DNA of 64,000 bases from Pseudomonadota bacterium (GCA_018816735.1 JAHIVH010000129.1:64479-128478); one strand, 5' to 3'. Shown: positions 9,740-20,276, numbered from the stretch's first letter. The notes: generated from the letters alone by a model not told the origin. Program-made: numbers and translations.

Positions 9740-10492
9740 TTAACCTGCCACTGCCCGGTTGATGAGGCTTGCCTGAAATCCGGCACCAAATCCGTTGTCG
9801 ATATTCACCACGGATATGCCTGAGGCACAACTGTTCAGCATACTCAATAATGCCGCCAACCCCCCAAAGCTTGCCCCATACCCGACACTTGTGGGAACAC
9901 CAATGACCGGACACGATGCCAGGCCCCCGACAACGCTCGCAAGGGCGCCTTCCATGCCTGCCACAGCAATGATGACGTTGGCATTGAACAGGTCCTCACA
10001 GGAATAAAGCAGGCGATGGAGACCGGCTACACCTGCATCAAAAATCCGGGTAATCTTGTTGCCAAGTACTTCGGCTGTGACAGCCGCTTCTTCGGCCACA
10101 GGTAGATCTGATGTGCCACCGGTCACGATAACGATGCTTCCTTTTTTGTCAACCGGTCTGGGCTTGATGATAATGATTCTTGCCGCATCATGATAGTCGC
10201 AGTCGTCAGTAACCGACCGGATACCGTCATACACCTCACGGCTGGCCCGTGTGGCAAGGATATTGTCGTGATGATTTGAGATGACCTTTACAATGCCCTG
10301 AATCTGGTCAATGGTTTTTCCCTGACAGAAAATCACTTCAGGAACCCCGGTCCGGATGCTTCGGTGATGGTCGACTTTTGCGTAACCCAGATCTTCAAAC
10401 GGGAGTTTTTTAAGCTGTTGAAATGCACTCTCTATGTCGATTTGACCGTTTTTAACGTTTTCAAGCAGGGTTTTTAAATGAATGTGATCCAT
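9740..10492 (-). CDS. larB: Nickel pincer cofactor biosynthesis protein LarB (AIR-carboxylase-like)
   Basis: DHHRSIRTGVPEVIFCQGKT; VTGGTSDLPVAEEAAVTAEVLG; AGMEGALASVVGGLASCPVIGVPTSVGYGASFGGLAALLSMLNSCASGISVVNIDNGFGAG, all characteristic of LarB. Confidence 0.95.
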   Translation of the reverse strand: MDHIHLKTLLENVKNGQIDIESAFQQLKKLPFEDLGYAKVDHHRSIRTGVPEVIFCQGKTIDQIQGIVKVISNHHDNILATRASREVYDGIRSVTDDCDYHDAARIIIIKPRPVDKKGSIVIVTGGTSDLPVAEEAAVTAEVLGNKITRIFDAGVAGLHRLLYSCEDLFNANVIIAVAGMEGALASVVGGLASCPVIGVPTSVGYGASFGGLAALLSMLNSCASGISVVNIDNGFGAGFQASLINRAVAG

Positions 10493-10516
10493 ATGGGGGC
10501 ATCCTTTATCAATACA

Positions 10517-11338
10517 TCACAGGGTTTTGTTCATGCTGCCGGTCTGAAAGCCTTCAATATCCAGAGTAATATAGGTAAATCCAAGCTTTTTGAAATAAAG
10601 GATCATGTTTTGCCGGAATGCGTCATCTGAGAAAAAGGCCATGTCACCGGGATCAATTTCCAGCCTTGCAATGGTATCATGGTGTCTGACTCGAAGACAA
10701 GGCCTAAAACCCAGGTTTTTCAAAAAGCGTTCTCCCCGGTCTATGGCATCCAGTTTGTCACGGGTGATCGGGTGGCTGTAAGGGATCCGTGTCGCCAGGC
10801 AGGCATTTGCCGGTTTGTTCCAGGTGGAGAGTCCCATTTCTTTTGACAAAAACCGGATGTCTTCTTTGGTCATACCGGCATCAACCAGCGGGCTTCTGAT
10901 GCCAAGCTCAGTTGCAGCCTTTGTGCCGGGTCTGTAATCTGTCCTATCATCGAGATTTGATCCGTCCATGGCCACTGGAATGCGATTTTTTGCCGCATAC
11001 GCCATGAGCAGGCCGAATTTTTCTTTTTTGCAGTGGTAACAGCGATTTTTGTCGTTTTTAATAAAATCGGGGTTGTCGAATTCGGTTGATTTCAGGATAA
11101 CATGTTCGATGCCGAAAGCCCTGGTAAATGCTTTGGCATCGTCCAGTTCAGATGGGGACAGGGTCTCTGAGAAAGCTGTTCCCGCTACAACATGATCTTC
11201 AAGAACATCTTTTGCCGTCCTCAGAAGAAAGGTACTGTCAACCCCGCCTGAAAATGCCACCAGGACATGTTTCATTTTTGATAGAATATCCTTCAGGATG
11301 TCCAGTTTGGCATGGTATGTTTTATCCATAGCCCTCAT
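10517..11338 (-). CDS. larE: ATP-dependent sacrificial sulfur transferase LarE
   Basis: PP-loop SGGVDSTFLLR; CYHCKKEKF; DGSNLDDRTDYRPGTKAATELGIRSPL; KPANACLATRIPY. Ends overlap with the adjacent MBL gene (operon). Confidence 0.95.
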   Translation of the reverse strand: MRAMDKTYHAKLDILKDILSKMKHVLVAFSGGVDSTFLLRTAKDVLEDHVVAGTAFSETLSPSELDDAKAFTRAFGIEHVILKSTEFDNPDFIKNDKNRCYHCKKEKFGLLMAYAAKNRIPVAMDGSNLDDRTDYRPGTKAATELGIRSPLVDAGMTKEDIRFLSKEMGLSTWNKPANACLATRIPYSHPITRDKLDAIDRGERFLKNLGFRPCLRVRHHDTIARLEIDPGDMAFFSDDAFRQNMILYFKKLGFTYITLDIEGFQTGSMNKTL

Positions 11339-12267
11339 GTGGCAAAACGGGTGTCATTTATAATGAAACCGGCGTCTGTTTCCAGAACACGCCCGGTTTC
11401 AAGCATCAGTGCGATATTTTTTGATATCATTCCGCTTTCAAAGGTTTCCTGTAATCGTTTGTCCGGCATCATATCCTTGTATATGGGCGATTTTTGGACA
11501 AGGCCGGGAACGGTTTGAGGGGCGTCCAGAAGATCAAGAATCGCCTGGCTGTGACGTTCAAACCCGTTTAAAAATGTTTCAAACAATCCGGTTGCATTGC
11601 CTTTAAAAGGGGATCGGTGTGAGGCGCATACCTGGTTGTAAGGCAGTGCCATGACTTTTTTGATGCTTTCCCTGAAAAGCTTGATGTTACATTCCGGCTG
11701 ACCGTAAAAGGGGCCAAACCCTGAAAAATCGATGTCCCCTGTAATGAGCGTCTGTGAGTTTTCTTCAAAAAAGCAGTAATGATCGGAAAGATGGCCCGGT
11801 GCATGAATGGCCTTCAGCCTGAATGGACCGGATTCAATGATATCCTTGTCCTTGAACCGCATGTCCGGCTCCCGGAAAGGCTTTAATCCCAGTCCGTCAC
11901 CGATGAGCCTGGCCCAGTAAATGGCTTTTTCTTCCGTCCCCATGAACCGGAACCCCAGTTGATGAAGATCTGTGATTGCAGGCGGTGTTTCTTCGGGCAT
12001 CCAAATCTGCCTGTCCTTGAATAAATGCCAGTTCAGAATATGATCCGGATGAGAATGGGTGAAGATGACCGTGTCGATCCGTTTGATTTTATCAACGGCA
12101 AGAAGCGTATCCTTGTCCAGCCCGGTATCAATTAGAATGGTCTCATTTCCCATGAGAAGAAAACCGTTGCAGAAGGGAAACCGGGATTTGTTGGGGGCGG
12201 TCAAGCAGAAAAAATTGTCCGAAAGGGTATAAACTTTATGTTTCAGTTGAGAGAACATGGTGTCCAT
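11335..12267 (-). CDS. MBL-fold metallo-hydrolase
   Basis: FTHSHPDHILNWH metal-binding motif; HAPGHLSDHYCF; ITGDIDF. Confidence 0.92.
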   Translation of the reverse strand: MDTMFSQLKHKVYTLSDNFFCLTAPNKSRFPFCNGFLLMGNETILIDTGLDKDTLLAVDKIKRIDTVIFTHSHPDHILNWHLFKDRQIWMPEETPPAITDLHQLGFRFMGTEEKAIYWARLIGDGLGLKPFREPDMRFKDKDIIESGPFRLKAIHAPGHLSDHYCFFEENSQTLITGDIDFSGFGPFYGQPECNIKLFRESIKKVMALPYNQVCASHRSPFKGNATGLFETFLNGFERHSQAILDLLDAPQTVPGLVQKSPIYKDMMPDKRLQETFESGMISKNIALMLETGRVLETDAGFIINDTRFAT

Positions 12268-12564
12268 TTCGTGCGTCTTTTATTTTCAGGCCATTGTCCT
12301 TTAATTCAGTTCATATCAATAATCATTCAAACCCCTATATGGGTACCACAGACCTTGTGGCATTGACAATTCAATTTTAAATTCGCCAATGGATTATTTG
12401 GTTTTATGGCGCGTCATTTTATTTACTTGTCCTTTTGTTTGATGTATAGTTTAAATCCTTTTTTAAAAAATAGTACACCGATCATTCAAATCAAGATCGC
12501 CGAAAATCAGGTTGTGACCAAAAAGTATGGCAACGATGTTTTTAATCTTAAAGAGGAGGAAACA

Positions 12565-13491
12565 ATGAAAAAATCAGGATTGTTGACATTCAGGAAACCC
12601 GGGACATGGTTGAACGGGTTTTCAGTACTGCTTCTTTTTTGCTTGCTGACGGTTTTTTTTATCGGCTGCTCGGGAAACGCACTTGAATTTATGGCTGATG
12701 ACAATTCAAAGGAAGCAAAACTCGAAGAGGCCATGATCGCGCTAAATGACGAAGACTTTGATAAAGCTGTATCCATCCTTGAAGACATGGATCCGAATGA
12801 TCCGGATGTGAAAAAGTATTTAAGCAATGCCTATTCCGGTCAGGCCGGGCTTGATACCTTTTCTTTGATCGAAACAATTCAAGCGATTAACGACTCTCCT
12901 TCAGAAGGAAGTATCGACCTGGTGGGTATGATATTGACTGATGACCATTCCGGCATCTTCACCGGAGATGAGATCGACGATAAAATTGCAAAGTTTGACA
13001 AAGCAATTGAAGCCATGCTCGGCATCCATTCGGGTACCAGCAAGGCATTTGCCATGGTGAATGCATTGACCGTAGATCTTGTCGATCTTCAGGAAAAACT
13101 GGAAGATCCGGATATAGAAAATGATGTCCTGGTTCAGCTTGGCCTTCTGGGATTGAACCATGCCATCCTTTCGATTGCAAAAATTGTTTTAAACGATCTG
13201 GAAGTTGCGGGTATTACGGAAATCACCCTGACCGAAGCATGGCTGAAAGCAAAATATCCGGACGCAAGTCATATATCCATTGAGCTTACAGACGAGCAGC
13301 AGGCCCTGCTTGATAGTATTACACTTGATTTAAACCTCCTTTCCGCTTCAATTGATGCTCTCCTGGATGTTGTGGGAGATGATAACAATGAGCTTCAGGA
13401 TGCTTTTGATGAGTTCCTGGGTAAGATAGACAGCAATAATGATCTTATGCTTACTTCTGCCGAGTTCGAAAATTATATTAACAATCTATAG
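12565..13491 (+). CDS. Lipoprotein, TPR-like repeat protein of unknown function
   Basis: GGAGGAAACA RBS 5' of ATG at 12565 supports a shorter start than the ORF track (12406); lipobox-like LLTVFFIGCSG; EAMIALNDEDFDKAVSILEDMDPNDPDVKKYLSNAYSGQ. Confidence 0.75.
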   Translation: MKKSGLLTFRKPGTWLNGFSVLLLFCLLTVFFIGCSGNALEFMADDNSKEAKLEEAMIALNDEDFDKAVSILEDMDPNDPDVKKYLSNAYSGQAGLDTFSLIETIQAINDSPSEGSIDLVGMILTDDHSGIFTGDEIDDKIAKFDKAIEAMLGIHSGTSKAFAMVNALTVDLVDLQEKLEDPDIENDVLVQLGLLGLNHAILSIAKIVLNDLEVAGITEITLTEAWLKAKYPDASHISIELTDEQQALLDSITLDLNLLSASIDALLDVVGDDNNELQDAFDEFLGKIDSNNDLMLTSAEFENYINNL

Positions 13492-13530
13492 GTATTGGGA
13501 CATCAAACCTGGGAAAGGAGATCAAACAAA

Positions 13531-14649
13531 ATGACACAACTATTCAAGTATTTCAGGCATGCATGCATCGGGGTTGCAGCTGCCATTTTTATATGGGGAT
13601 CAGGTGTTGCGACAGCCGTAGAATATCAGAGTATTTACCAGAGTATCCGGCCCCTTGGCATGGGCGGGGCATTCACCGCAGTCGCCGATGACAAGAATGC
13701 CCTTTATTATAATCCGGCAGGCCTGTCGCACATTTCTGAATTCAGGGTGGGTATGGATACGGTCTTTGAAATGTCTGAAAGCGGCATTGGTTTGATTTCA
13801 GATATTCAGGATACGGATTTTGAGAATGAAGCAGAAGTTTCAACATTTTTACAAGATTATGTGGGTGATGTGCAATATATCCGTTTTTCTCTGGCACCCC
13901 AGCTGGGCATGCGGGTCAAGGACGCTGGTGTGATGGTAAGCGGTTTGGCCCAGGCCAAGGTCACTGCGGAAGTATTTAACCCGCCATGGCCCAATCTGCT
14001 TGCCGGCATTATTGTCGATGCCGGTGTCATTGGTGGCGCGGGTATGGAACTTGAAGCGGTGGAAGGGCTGCGTGTGGGCGTCGCTGCGAAGTTCATCCGG
14101 CGGGAGAATTTATACAAGGTCTATACACCCACGGATATCGTAAACGAAAATTTTGATCCGTTTGAAGAAGACCGGGAAAGTGGATCGGGGTTGTCCCTTG
14201 ATCTTGGGGTGATTTACCGTCTGCCGTTTGTAGAAAGAATCGATACAGATGTGGCGATCTGTTTTCAGAATTTTCCGGAAATGGATATGGGGGATGCGGT
14301 AGGTATTGACTCCCAGATCAACATTGGTATTGCCGTAAACAAGGACATCAATGATTTTCATGTGACCGGCGCCTTTGATATAAGGGATCTGACGAATAAT
14401 CTGGGGAGTGTCGATGATGTCAATGTCGACGATGACCTGGCCAAGCGAATGTATATGGGCGCCGAGGTCCGGTTCCCCAAAATTCTGGCGTTAAGGGCAG
14501 GGCTTCACCAGGGATACATGAGCTTTGGTGCAACAGCGGATTTAACGTTCATCAGCTTTGATTTCGCATCCTATGTTGAAGAAATTGGCGCCTATGCCGG
14601 CCAGAGAGACGATCGAAGGTATGTGGCGCAGTTAACCCTGGGATGGTAA
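13531..14649 (+). CDS. Outer-membrane beta-barrel protein, TraF/PorV-like family (IRPLGMGGAFTAVADDKNALYYNPAGL)
   Basis: Signature RPLGMGGAFTAVADDKNALYYNPAGLSH; signal peptide; RBS (GGAAAGGAGATC) ahead of ATG at 13531; ends in aromatic ...QLTLGW. Confidence 0.8.
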   Translation: MTQLFKYFRHACIGVAAAIFIWGSGVATAVEYQSIYQSIRPLGMGGAFTAVADDKNALYYNPAGLSHISEFRVGMDTVFEMSESGIGLISDIQDTDFENEAEVSTFLQDYVGDVQYIRFSLAPQLGMRVKDAGVMVSGLAQAKVTAEVFNPPWPNLLAGIIVDAGVIGGAGMELEAVEGLRVGVAAKFIRRENLYKVYTPTDIVNENFDPFEEDRESGSGLSLDLGVIYRLPFVERIDTDVAICFQNFPEMDMGDAVGIDSQINIGIAVNKDINDFHVTGAFDIRDLTNNLGSVDDVNVDDDLAKRMYMGAEVRFPKILALRAGLHQGYMSFGATADLTFISFDFASYVEEIGAYAGQRDDRRYVAQLTLGW

Positions 14650-14667
14650 CGATAAGATAGTTTGATT

Positions 14668-14707
14668 CGTCCGGGGAGGGAAGGATTCCCCCCGGACGGT
14701 TTTTTTT
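14668..14707 (+). terminator. Rho-independent terminator
   Basis: Stem CGTCCGGGG (14668-14676) / CCCCGGACG (14690-14698) followed by a T-tract; lies between convergent genes. Confidence 0.85.
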
Positions 14708-17036
14708 AAAACGTTCTCGCCAGTTCGCTATCAATCATGTAAATACAGATTTCTTTGGCCCCTTGTGTTGAATATCTGTGAGACTCGCAGAGATTTTTCA
14801 TCAGGTAGGTTACATCATCTTTTATTTTCTGATCGTATGTTTTAAATGCTTCGGTGCCATAATCCTTGATGGCTTTTCTGAAATTCTCGTTATCCAGAAA
14901 GGGGTCAAGAACTTTCTCCTTAAGGCTGTATACGTATTTTTCATGAAGGGTCTTGAAAAGTTTTGAGTCTTCAATTTTCATGCTGTTCAGTAAAATATCC
15001 TGCGGCAGAGTGCTTGTGGTATATTCCCTTTGCGTGGCCTTCCTGAATGAAAGCAGTTTGGCCTTTGTGTTTTTTGATCCGTAAAGGAGTTGCTCGATAT
15101 GATCAAAGTAGCTTTCAGTGATTTCAAGCTTTTCTTTGGTATAGGTGCAGACTTCCGTTGTTCCGGGTTCAAAATTTACGGCGAACATATAATTTTTCAC
15201 GTCTTTTGAAATCTGATCTTCATTGTAATAGTAAAGCGATTCCTTGACTTCCTGGAGAATCGTATAGTTGTAGTTCTTCATAAGAGAATCAAAAAAACCT
15301 TCAGGAATCAATTCACACAGGTCTTTCCGGATTTTGGTGAAAAACTGCTTCAGCATGGACATGGTAATCAGCTTGTTTTCTTTGGCATATGTCGAGTAAA
15401 ATTGATTGAATATTTTGATGGAATCCCGTCCTGAAAGGCCTTGCACACCGTCAAACTCCGCTTCTCCAATGGCTTTTCTCCTCATGGGAGCCGTAAATTT
15501 TTTACGGTCTTCCTCGTTAAGCCAATTGGGGATAAACCCTGTATAGATTTCCATTTTGAGAAGCTGGAGATTTTTATCACAATAGAGGTTATACTTATCC
15601 GGATCACCAATCCATTCCAGAAAGGCCTCCGACTTCTTTTGAAGACGGGTGGAGATAACGACCCGTGCAAAATTATGGAGCACACGGGGAAGAAAATTCC
15701 CGTCAATGTGCTTGCCAAATATGTTTCTATAGATTTCAACTTCCGTGTTGAGATCAAGTACGTAAGGAATTTTAATATATTCGATTCGGTCTGAGAACGA
15801 TTTGACGTCCTGGATGTTTTTCTTGTCCTCAGGATTCATCAGGGCAAGAAATATGGAGTTGACGTTTTCCTCCACATCTTCAACCTTATGGAGGCCTTCA
15901 CTGATAATATTGTGAAGATCGATCAACCGTTCGACATTATTGGATTTTACATCCATCAGGGCGTAAATCCCGTTGTTGGTTTTGGCGTATTGTGAAAAAA
16001 TATACTTTACAATATTGCTGTTTTTAAGAAGTTCATTGATCCGTTTCTGCAGCATGGGGTTTGTAAGGATACTCTGCCTCAATGGCTTGTCACCCGGGTT
16101 GAACACGCTGATGCCTTCTCCGAGCCGCCTGTTAAACCTGTATGGCCTTGCATAAAGCATCTGGAAGACTTTTTTTGGGCTTTTAAGAGCCGTGCCAAGC
16201 GCCTGATAAAGAGAGCTGCAGATTGTGCAGGGCGTATCCTTGAATACCCACTGGTATTCTTTTTCAGTAAACAGTTTCCACTTGAATTCATCATTTAAAA
16301 AAAGATCGTCAAAAAATTCCCGCCTCATGTTTTTGGGTATCATAAGGATGGGATGATCGTGGCTGGGGCAGGGGATTTCGATATATTCTTCGGTAAACAA
16401 CGGGGAAAATTCGTCTTCAGCATTACTCTCTTTCCTCTCAGCCTTGATGTCGTTAAATTTGGGATGGTAGACATCACTCGAATGGCCGAACACATGGGCC
16501 AGTGTCTTGACAAACGACACATCATTGGCAAAATCTCCCAGAACTTTCCGGTCCAGGCGCCAGACAGCCTCATAGCGCATTCCTTTTTCAGAATTGCAGT
16601 ACTCTTCAAATCGCATGAGAAGATTGTTTAAAAATGTACTTTTCCCGCACCCTGGGGGCCCTTCGAATATATAGATTTTATTCTGCTGAGCGCCGCGCCT
16701 CAAGGCTTCAATACGATTGACCAGACGGTTTGCAAAGATTCTGTCTGCAAAGAAGGGGTTATCCGAACCTTCCACAAAAAGTCTTTTACAATTGTAGTTG
16801 ATATAGTTGATCGATTCCGGATCATCAGGATATTCGTCAGCGCCTGATTCAATATATTCACTGAACATATCATAGAACACCTGGAAAATATTCCTGAATG
16901 CCTGGTGCGGATTGTCCATAAGTACTTTTAGGAAGTTCTCAAAAGGGACGAATTCAATCTTTTCCTGGCCGGAAATCTTAATGTCAAGATTCTGGATAGC
17001 GCTTGTAATTGTTTCCATAGGATTGTCTTGATCCAT
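14706..17036 (-). CDS. PrkA-type AAA+ serine protein kinase (divergent paralog 1)
   Basis: Walker A IFEGPPGCGKSTFLNNLL; PCPSHDHPILMIP...CTICSSLYQAL segment; sits in a locus with SpoVR, YeaH/DUF444 and a second PrkA. Confidence 0.8.
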   Translation of the reverse strand: MDQDNPMETITSAIQNLDIKISGQEKIEFVPFENFLKVLMDNPHQAFRNIFQVFYDMFSEYIESGADEYPDDPESINYINYNCKRLFVEGSDNPFFADRIFANRLVNRIEALRRGAQQNKIYIFEGPPGCGKSTFLNNLLMRFEEYCNSEKGMRYEAVWRLDRKVLGDFANDVSFVKTLAHVFGHSSDVYHPKFNDIKAERKESNAEDEFSPLFTEEYIEIPCPSHDHPILMIPKNMRREFFDDLFLNDEFKWKLFTEKEYQWVFKDTPCTICSSLYQALGTALKSPKKVFQMLYARPYRFNRRLGEGISVFNPGDKPLRQSILTNPMLQKRINELLKNSNIVKYIFSQYAKTNNGIYALMDVKSNNVERLIDLHNIISEGLHKVEDVEENVNSIFLALMNPEDKKNIQDVKSFSDRIEYIKIPYVLDLNTEVEIYRNIFGKHIDGNFLPRVLHNFARVVISTRLQKKSEAFLEWIGDPDKYNLYCDKNLQLLKMEIYTGFIPNWLNEEDRKKFTAPMRRKAIGEAEFDGVQGLSGRDSIKIFNQFYSTYAKENKLITMSMLKQFFTKIRKDLCELIPEGFFDSLMKNYNYTILQEVKESLYYYNEDQISKDVKNYMFAVNFEPGTTEVCTYTKEKLEITESYFDHIEQLLYGSKNTKAKLLSFRKATQREYTTSTLPQDILLNSMKIEDSKLFKTLHEKYVYSLKEKVLDPFLDNENFRKAIKDYGTEAFKTYDQKIKDDVTYLMKNLCESHRYSTQGAKEICIYMIDSELARTF

Positions 17037-17037
17037 A

Positions 17038-18702
17038 TTATAATTTCTTCTTTGTCAGTTTTTTTTTGTCCATGGTATAAAGAACACGTTGCCAGCTTAT
17101 AATTTGTTCCTGAGCTTCATCCGGTTGCGGCGGGGGGGGTACAGGAATACCCGGAAGCAGGAATGGCGCTGCTGGTCCTGCGGCGGACAAGGTGACTTCG
17201 CTTGTCTCAAGGTGAACAGGAGCCCCCAGAAGGTATTCAATACCCATCATGGTATTTGCGATATATTCATTGACCAGAGGCTTCCCTTCAAACAGGTGAT
17301 TCAGATAAAGGGAGCCGTTTTTACTTTTGGTTTCATCGATTTCGATATATGGCGGATGATACAACACATCGATGATCATTTTCCGGTAGTCGTTCACTTT
17401 TTTGCTTTTTACGAAATACTCATAAACCATTCGTTCCTTGTTCAATCGTTTCCCTGCCACGAAAAGTTTGTTTCGGGTCATGAAATCCTGGTCGAGAAAT
17501 GTATTGATAAACGTGAAGTCACAGAAATTTTCCCTGATATTGAAGATGAATTCTTGCCCTTTCCCCTTGTGTGCATCAAACTCTTGCCGTTCATTGGCGT
17601 CTTTTATTTTCTGGAAATCGTAAGAGTATTTTCCCTTATCACCCATTTCTTCCAGAAAATAGAACATTCTCATGCCAAGTGCGTAAGGGTTAAGTCCAAC
17701 CCTTGGCATGGCCGTCACCCCGGCGTTAACTCTGGCAAAGTCAACTTCATGGCCTTTGATCCTGTCATCGGCCAGAAAGAGTTTCTCATGCCAGTAACTG
17801 GCCCATCCTTCATTCATGATTTTGGTCCGTATCTGGGGCTGGAAGAAAATGGACGTGGTCCGGATCACTTCAAGAACCGGTTTCATCCAGCTGTTTTCTT
17901 CCTTGTTGATGAATGGCGAATGGTCAATCAGATACTGAAGCACATCTATCTTTTTACTGGACTTTTTATTCAGATATTTATTGAAAAGCGTTTCAAATTC
18001 AGGATGTTTTTTTTCAATATCGGAAAAAAACGATTCTTCTGCTGCGTCCCGGAACCGGGATTTGTAGCCATTATATTTTTCAATTTCCTTGATATAATCG
18101 CTGATGGAGACTTTTTTTTCAGATTGAAGGAAAACATCAAAATAATAATCGATGCGTTTTTCTTTTTTGGTTTTGTGGGGGTTGCTCAACATGGAGAGTT
18201 CGCTATGATAGCCAACAACATTATCGATGCTTCTTGCAAACTCGATCACATAATCGACAAACCGGCCTTTTTCAGAGCGGAGTCTTGCGATCAGACGTTT
18301 ATCTGAAAGCGCTCTTGCCGTAAAATCATAATCCCAGGTGTGTTTGAAGAAAATATTGTTCTGAAAAAAGTCGATATGGCCGATGACATGATAGAAAATC
18401 ATGACGTTCAGCCAGTCCGGATTGTTATCATTATAAAATGAGATGGCAGGCCGGGTATTGATGACGGTTTCATAAGGGTTTCCGGGATAGAGTTCGTATT
18501 TTCCCTTTTCCTTTAGGACCTCAACATCGTGTACCCAGTAATCATAAAGTGTGGGGATCATGACTTTGGGAGAAAGCTCGATTAAGTCCCTGTTTGTGAC
18601 GATATACTCCAGCGTTTCATCATCAAAAGACAAACCTGCGTCCAGGGCCCTTATTTTGCACCCTTCCATGATTTTTTTTGTATGCTGATTAATCAGTTCC
18701 AT
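17038..18702 (-). CDS. SpoVR family protein (YcgB-like)
   Basis: YHVIGHIDFFQNNIFFKHT; NEGWASYWHEKLF; NPYALGMRMF, SpoVR-family hallmarks. Confidence 0.93.
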   Translation of the reverse strand: MELINQHTKKIMEGCKIRALDAGLSFDDETLEYIVTNRDLIELSPKVMIPTLYDYWVHDVEVLKEKGKYELYPGNPYETVINTRPAISFYNDNNPDWLNVMIFYHVIGHIDFFQNNIFFKHTWDYDFTARALSDKRLIARLRSEKGRFVDYVIEFARSIDNVVGYHSELSMLSNPHKTKKEKRIDYYFDVFLQSEKKVSISDYIKEIEKYNGYKSRFRDAAEESFFSDIEKKHPEFETLFNKYLNKKSSKKIDVLQYLIDHSPFINKEENSWMKPVLEVIRTTSIFFQPQIRTKIMNEGWASYWHEKLFLADDRIKGHEVDFARVNAGVTAMPRVGLNPYALGMRMFYFLEEMGDKGKYSYDFQKIKDANERQEFDAHKGKGQEFIFNIRENFCDFTFINTFLDQDFMTRNKLFVAGKRLNKERMVYEYFVKSKKVNDYRKMIIDVLYHPPYIEIDETKSKNGSLYLNHLFEGKPLVNEYIANTMMGIEYLLGAPVHLETSEVTLSAAGPAAPFLLPGIPVPPPPQPDEAQEQIISWQRVLYTMDKKKLTKKKL

Positions 18703-18765
18703 AGTTAATTTAACCGACCTGTTTTTTTATGTTTAGAGAAAGCAAGCTGCTTTTTTCATATGCGA

Positions 18766-20169
18766 TTATGTCAAAGGAACCCTTGCGCGTTCATATGAAA
18801 TCAGTTTTTTGATTCCTTCGATCAATCGGGGTTCATCAGACCCTTTGGGAATCACATCAAGCCTGATATGTTCCGGTTTGTCTTTCAGAAGATTGGATTT
18901 TATCAGATATCGCTCCACTTCTGTATTTCCGCTTCTCCCGAAACCATGTTCCGCAATGGTTATGCCAATCCGGTTTGCGTATGACAGCATCTTCTTGATT
19001 TCCGGGATTGATTCCTTGCCGTCCGTATCCCAGTCATCCCCATCTGTTCCGTGAAAAACATAAATATTATAATCGGTTACGAGATTCTCCTTTTCGACGA
19101 TTTCATTGACCAGTTTATAAGCAGATGCCACCTTGGTGCCGCCAGCGACTTTTGAATTATAATATGTATAAAAATCAGGTACTTCTTTGGCATCTGTGTC
19201 GTGTAGAATAAATCGGGTTTCAACCTGTTTGTCGTACTGATATAAAAGCCAGCTGTATATCATGACATGCTGGGAGGCAATTAGTTCTGTCGGTTGACCG
19301 ATCATGGAACCGGAATAATCCCTTAAAAAGAATACGATGGCCTGGGATTCATAATCCTTTTCTCTTGAAAGTATCCTGTAAATTTTATCTCTGGGGGAGA
19401 TAATGAATTTTGTGGGATCTATGTTGTATATATCTTGCAGGTTTCCTAGTGCGATGTTGGTTTCAACAATCTGTCTCAATGTGGCTTTTTTGTCCAGGAA
19501 CTGACCAAACCCCCGGTTTTTATCTGTCATGTCATAGGTATACCGGGTAAGCGATCGTTTTTTCCCTTTGTCCTTGAGGTTGGGAAGTTCGAATTTCTCC
19601 GTAAGAATTTTTCCCAGGTCATAGGCGCTCGATTCCATCTCGTGGGGGCCGCCTTCGCCTTCTCCGGGACCTGCGCCTGAACCGTCCTGTGGACGCACCG
19701 GCTGTTCGCCGATGATTTCACCTTCTTCACCTTCACCGGAACCGCCGGATGCATCTTCTTCATTCTGGGGTTTCAGGGTATTGTCGTGGACGAATTTTTC
19801 TTCCACTGTGGTGGGTACAACCACAACCTTGCCCTTATTCCCTTTTCCGGGTTTGACCAGACGTCCCACTCTTATTTTTCTGGGGAAACCGTCTTTTTCT
19901 CTTAGCTTGTCTCGTTCCAGAAGTTCATCAAGAGAGCGGAGGCAGGTCGTGTAGGATGCGGTCGAAAGGGTCATGTTCTGGAGAACGGCCAGGTCATTTA
20001 TTGCATATATATCGTCAATACCTGTATTGGAAGATGCGTGTGTATCTGAAACAACGGGAAGATCGTGTGTGCCTTCATGATCCATTTCAGCAAGGATTCT
20101 TTTTTCCCGATCAGGGGTCAACCCTCTTTCTTTAATTTCCTTGTATAATGCTTTCAGTTTTTTATTCAT
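18766..20169 (-). CDS. YeaH/YhbH family (DUF444) VWA-like protein
   Basis: FFLRDYSGSMIGQPTELIASQHVMIYSWLLYQYDKQVETRFILHDTDAKEV; GGTKVASAYKLV; position between SpoVR and PrkA. Confidence 0.9.
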   Translation of the reverse strand: MNKKLKALYKEIKERGLTPDREKRILAEMDHEGTHDLPVVSDTHASSNTGIDDIYAINDLAVLQNMTLSTASYTTCLRSLDELLERDKLREKDGFPRKIRVGRLVKPGKGNKGKVVVVPTTVEEKFVHDNTLKPQNEEDASGGSGEGEEGEIIGEQPVRPQDGSGAGPGEGEGGPHEMESSAYDLGKILTEKFELPNLKDKGKKRSLTRYTYDMTDKNRGFGQFLDKKATLRQIVETNIALGNLQDIYNIDPTKFIISPRDKIYRILSREKDYESQAIVFFLRDYSGSMIGQPTELIASQHVMIYSWLLYQYDKQVETRFILHDTDAKEVPDFYTYYNSKVAGGTKVASAYKLVNEIVEKENLVTDYNIYVFHGTDGDDWDTDGKESIPEIKKMLSYANRIGITIAEHGFGRSGNTEVERYLIKSNLLKDKPEHIRLDVIPKGSDEPRLIEGIKKLISYERARVPLT

Positions 20170-20210
20170 TCAGCCCGCGCTTGTTAATCTATTTTATGTT
20201 GTCAGGCATG

Positions 20211-20237
20211 TCTGCCCTGAAAACGGTTCAGGGCAGA
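20211..20237. other. Intercistronic hairpin between prkA-like and DUF444 genes
   Basis: Perfect 11-bp stem TCTGCCCTGAA/TTCAGGGCAGA with 5-nt loop; no U-tract in the direction of the operon. Confidence 0.6.
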
Positions 20238-20276
20238 AAAAATAACCTGCCCGATTTGAGCCAATGATGCGGTGAA

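Noticed and set aside
17089-18306. 405-aa plus-strand ORF
   Set aside because: Fully antisense to SpoVR, very Phe/Ile-rich translation typical of a shadow ORF.
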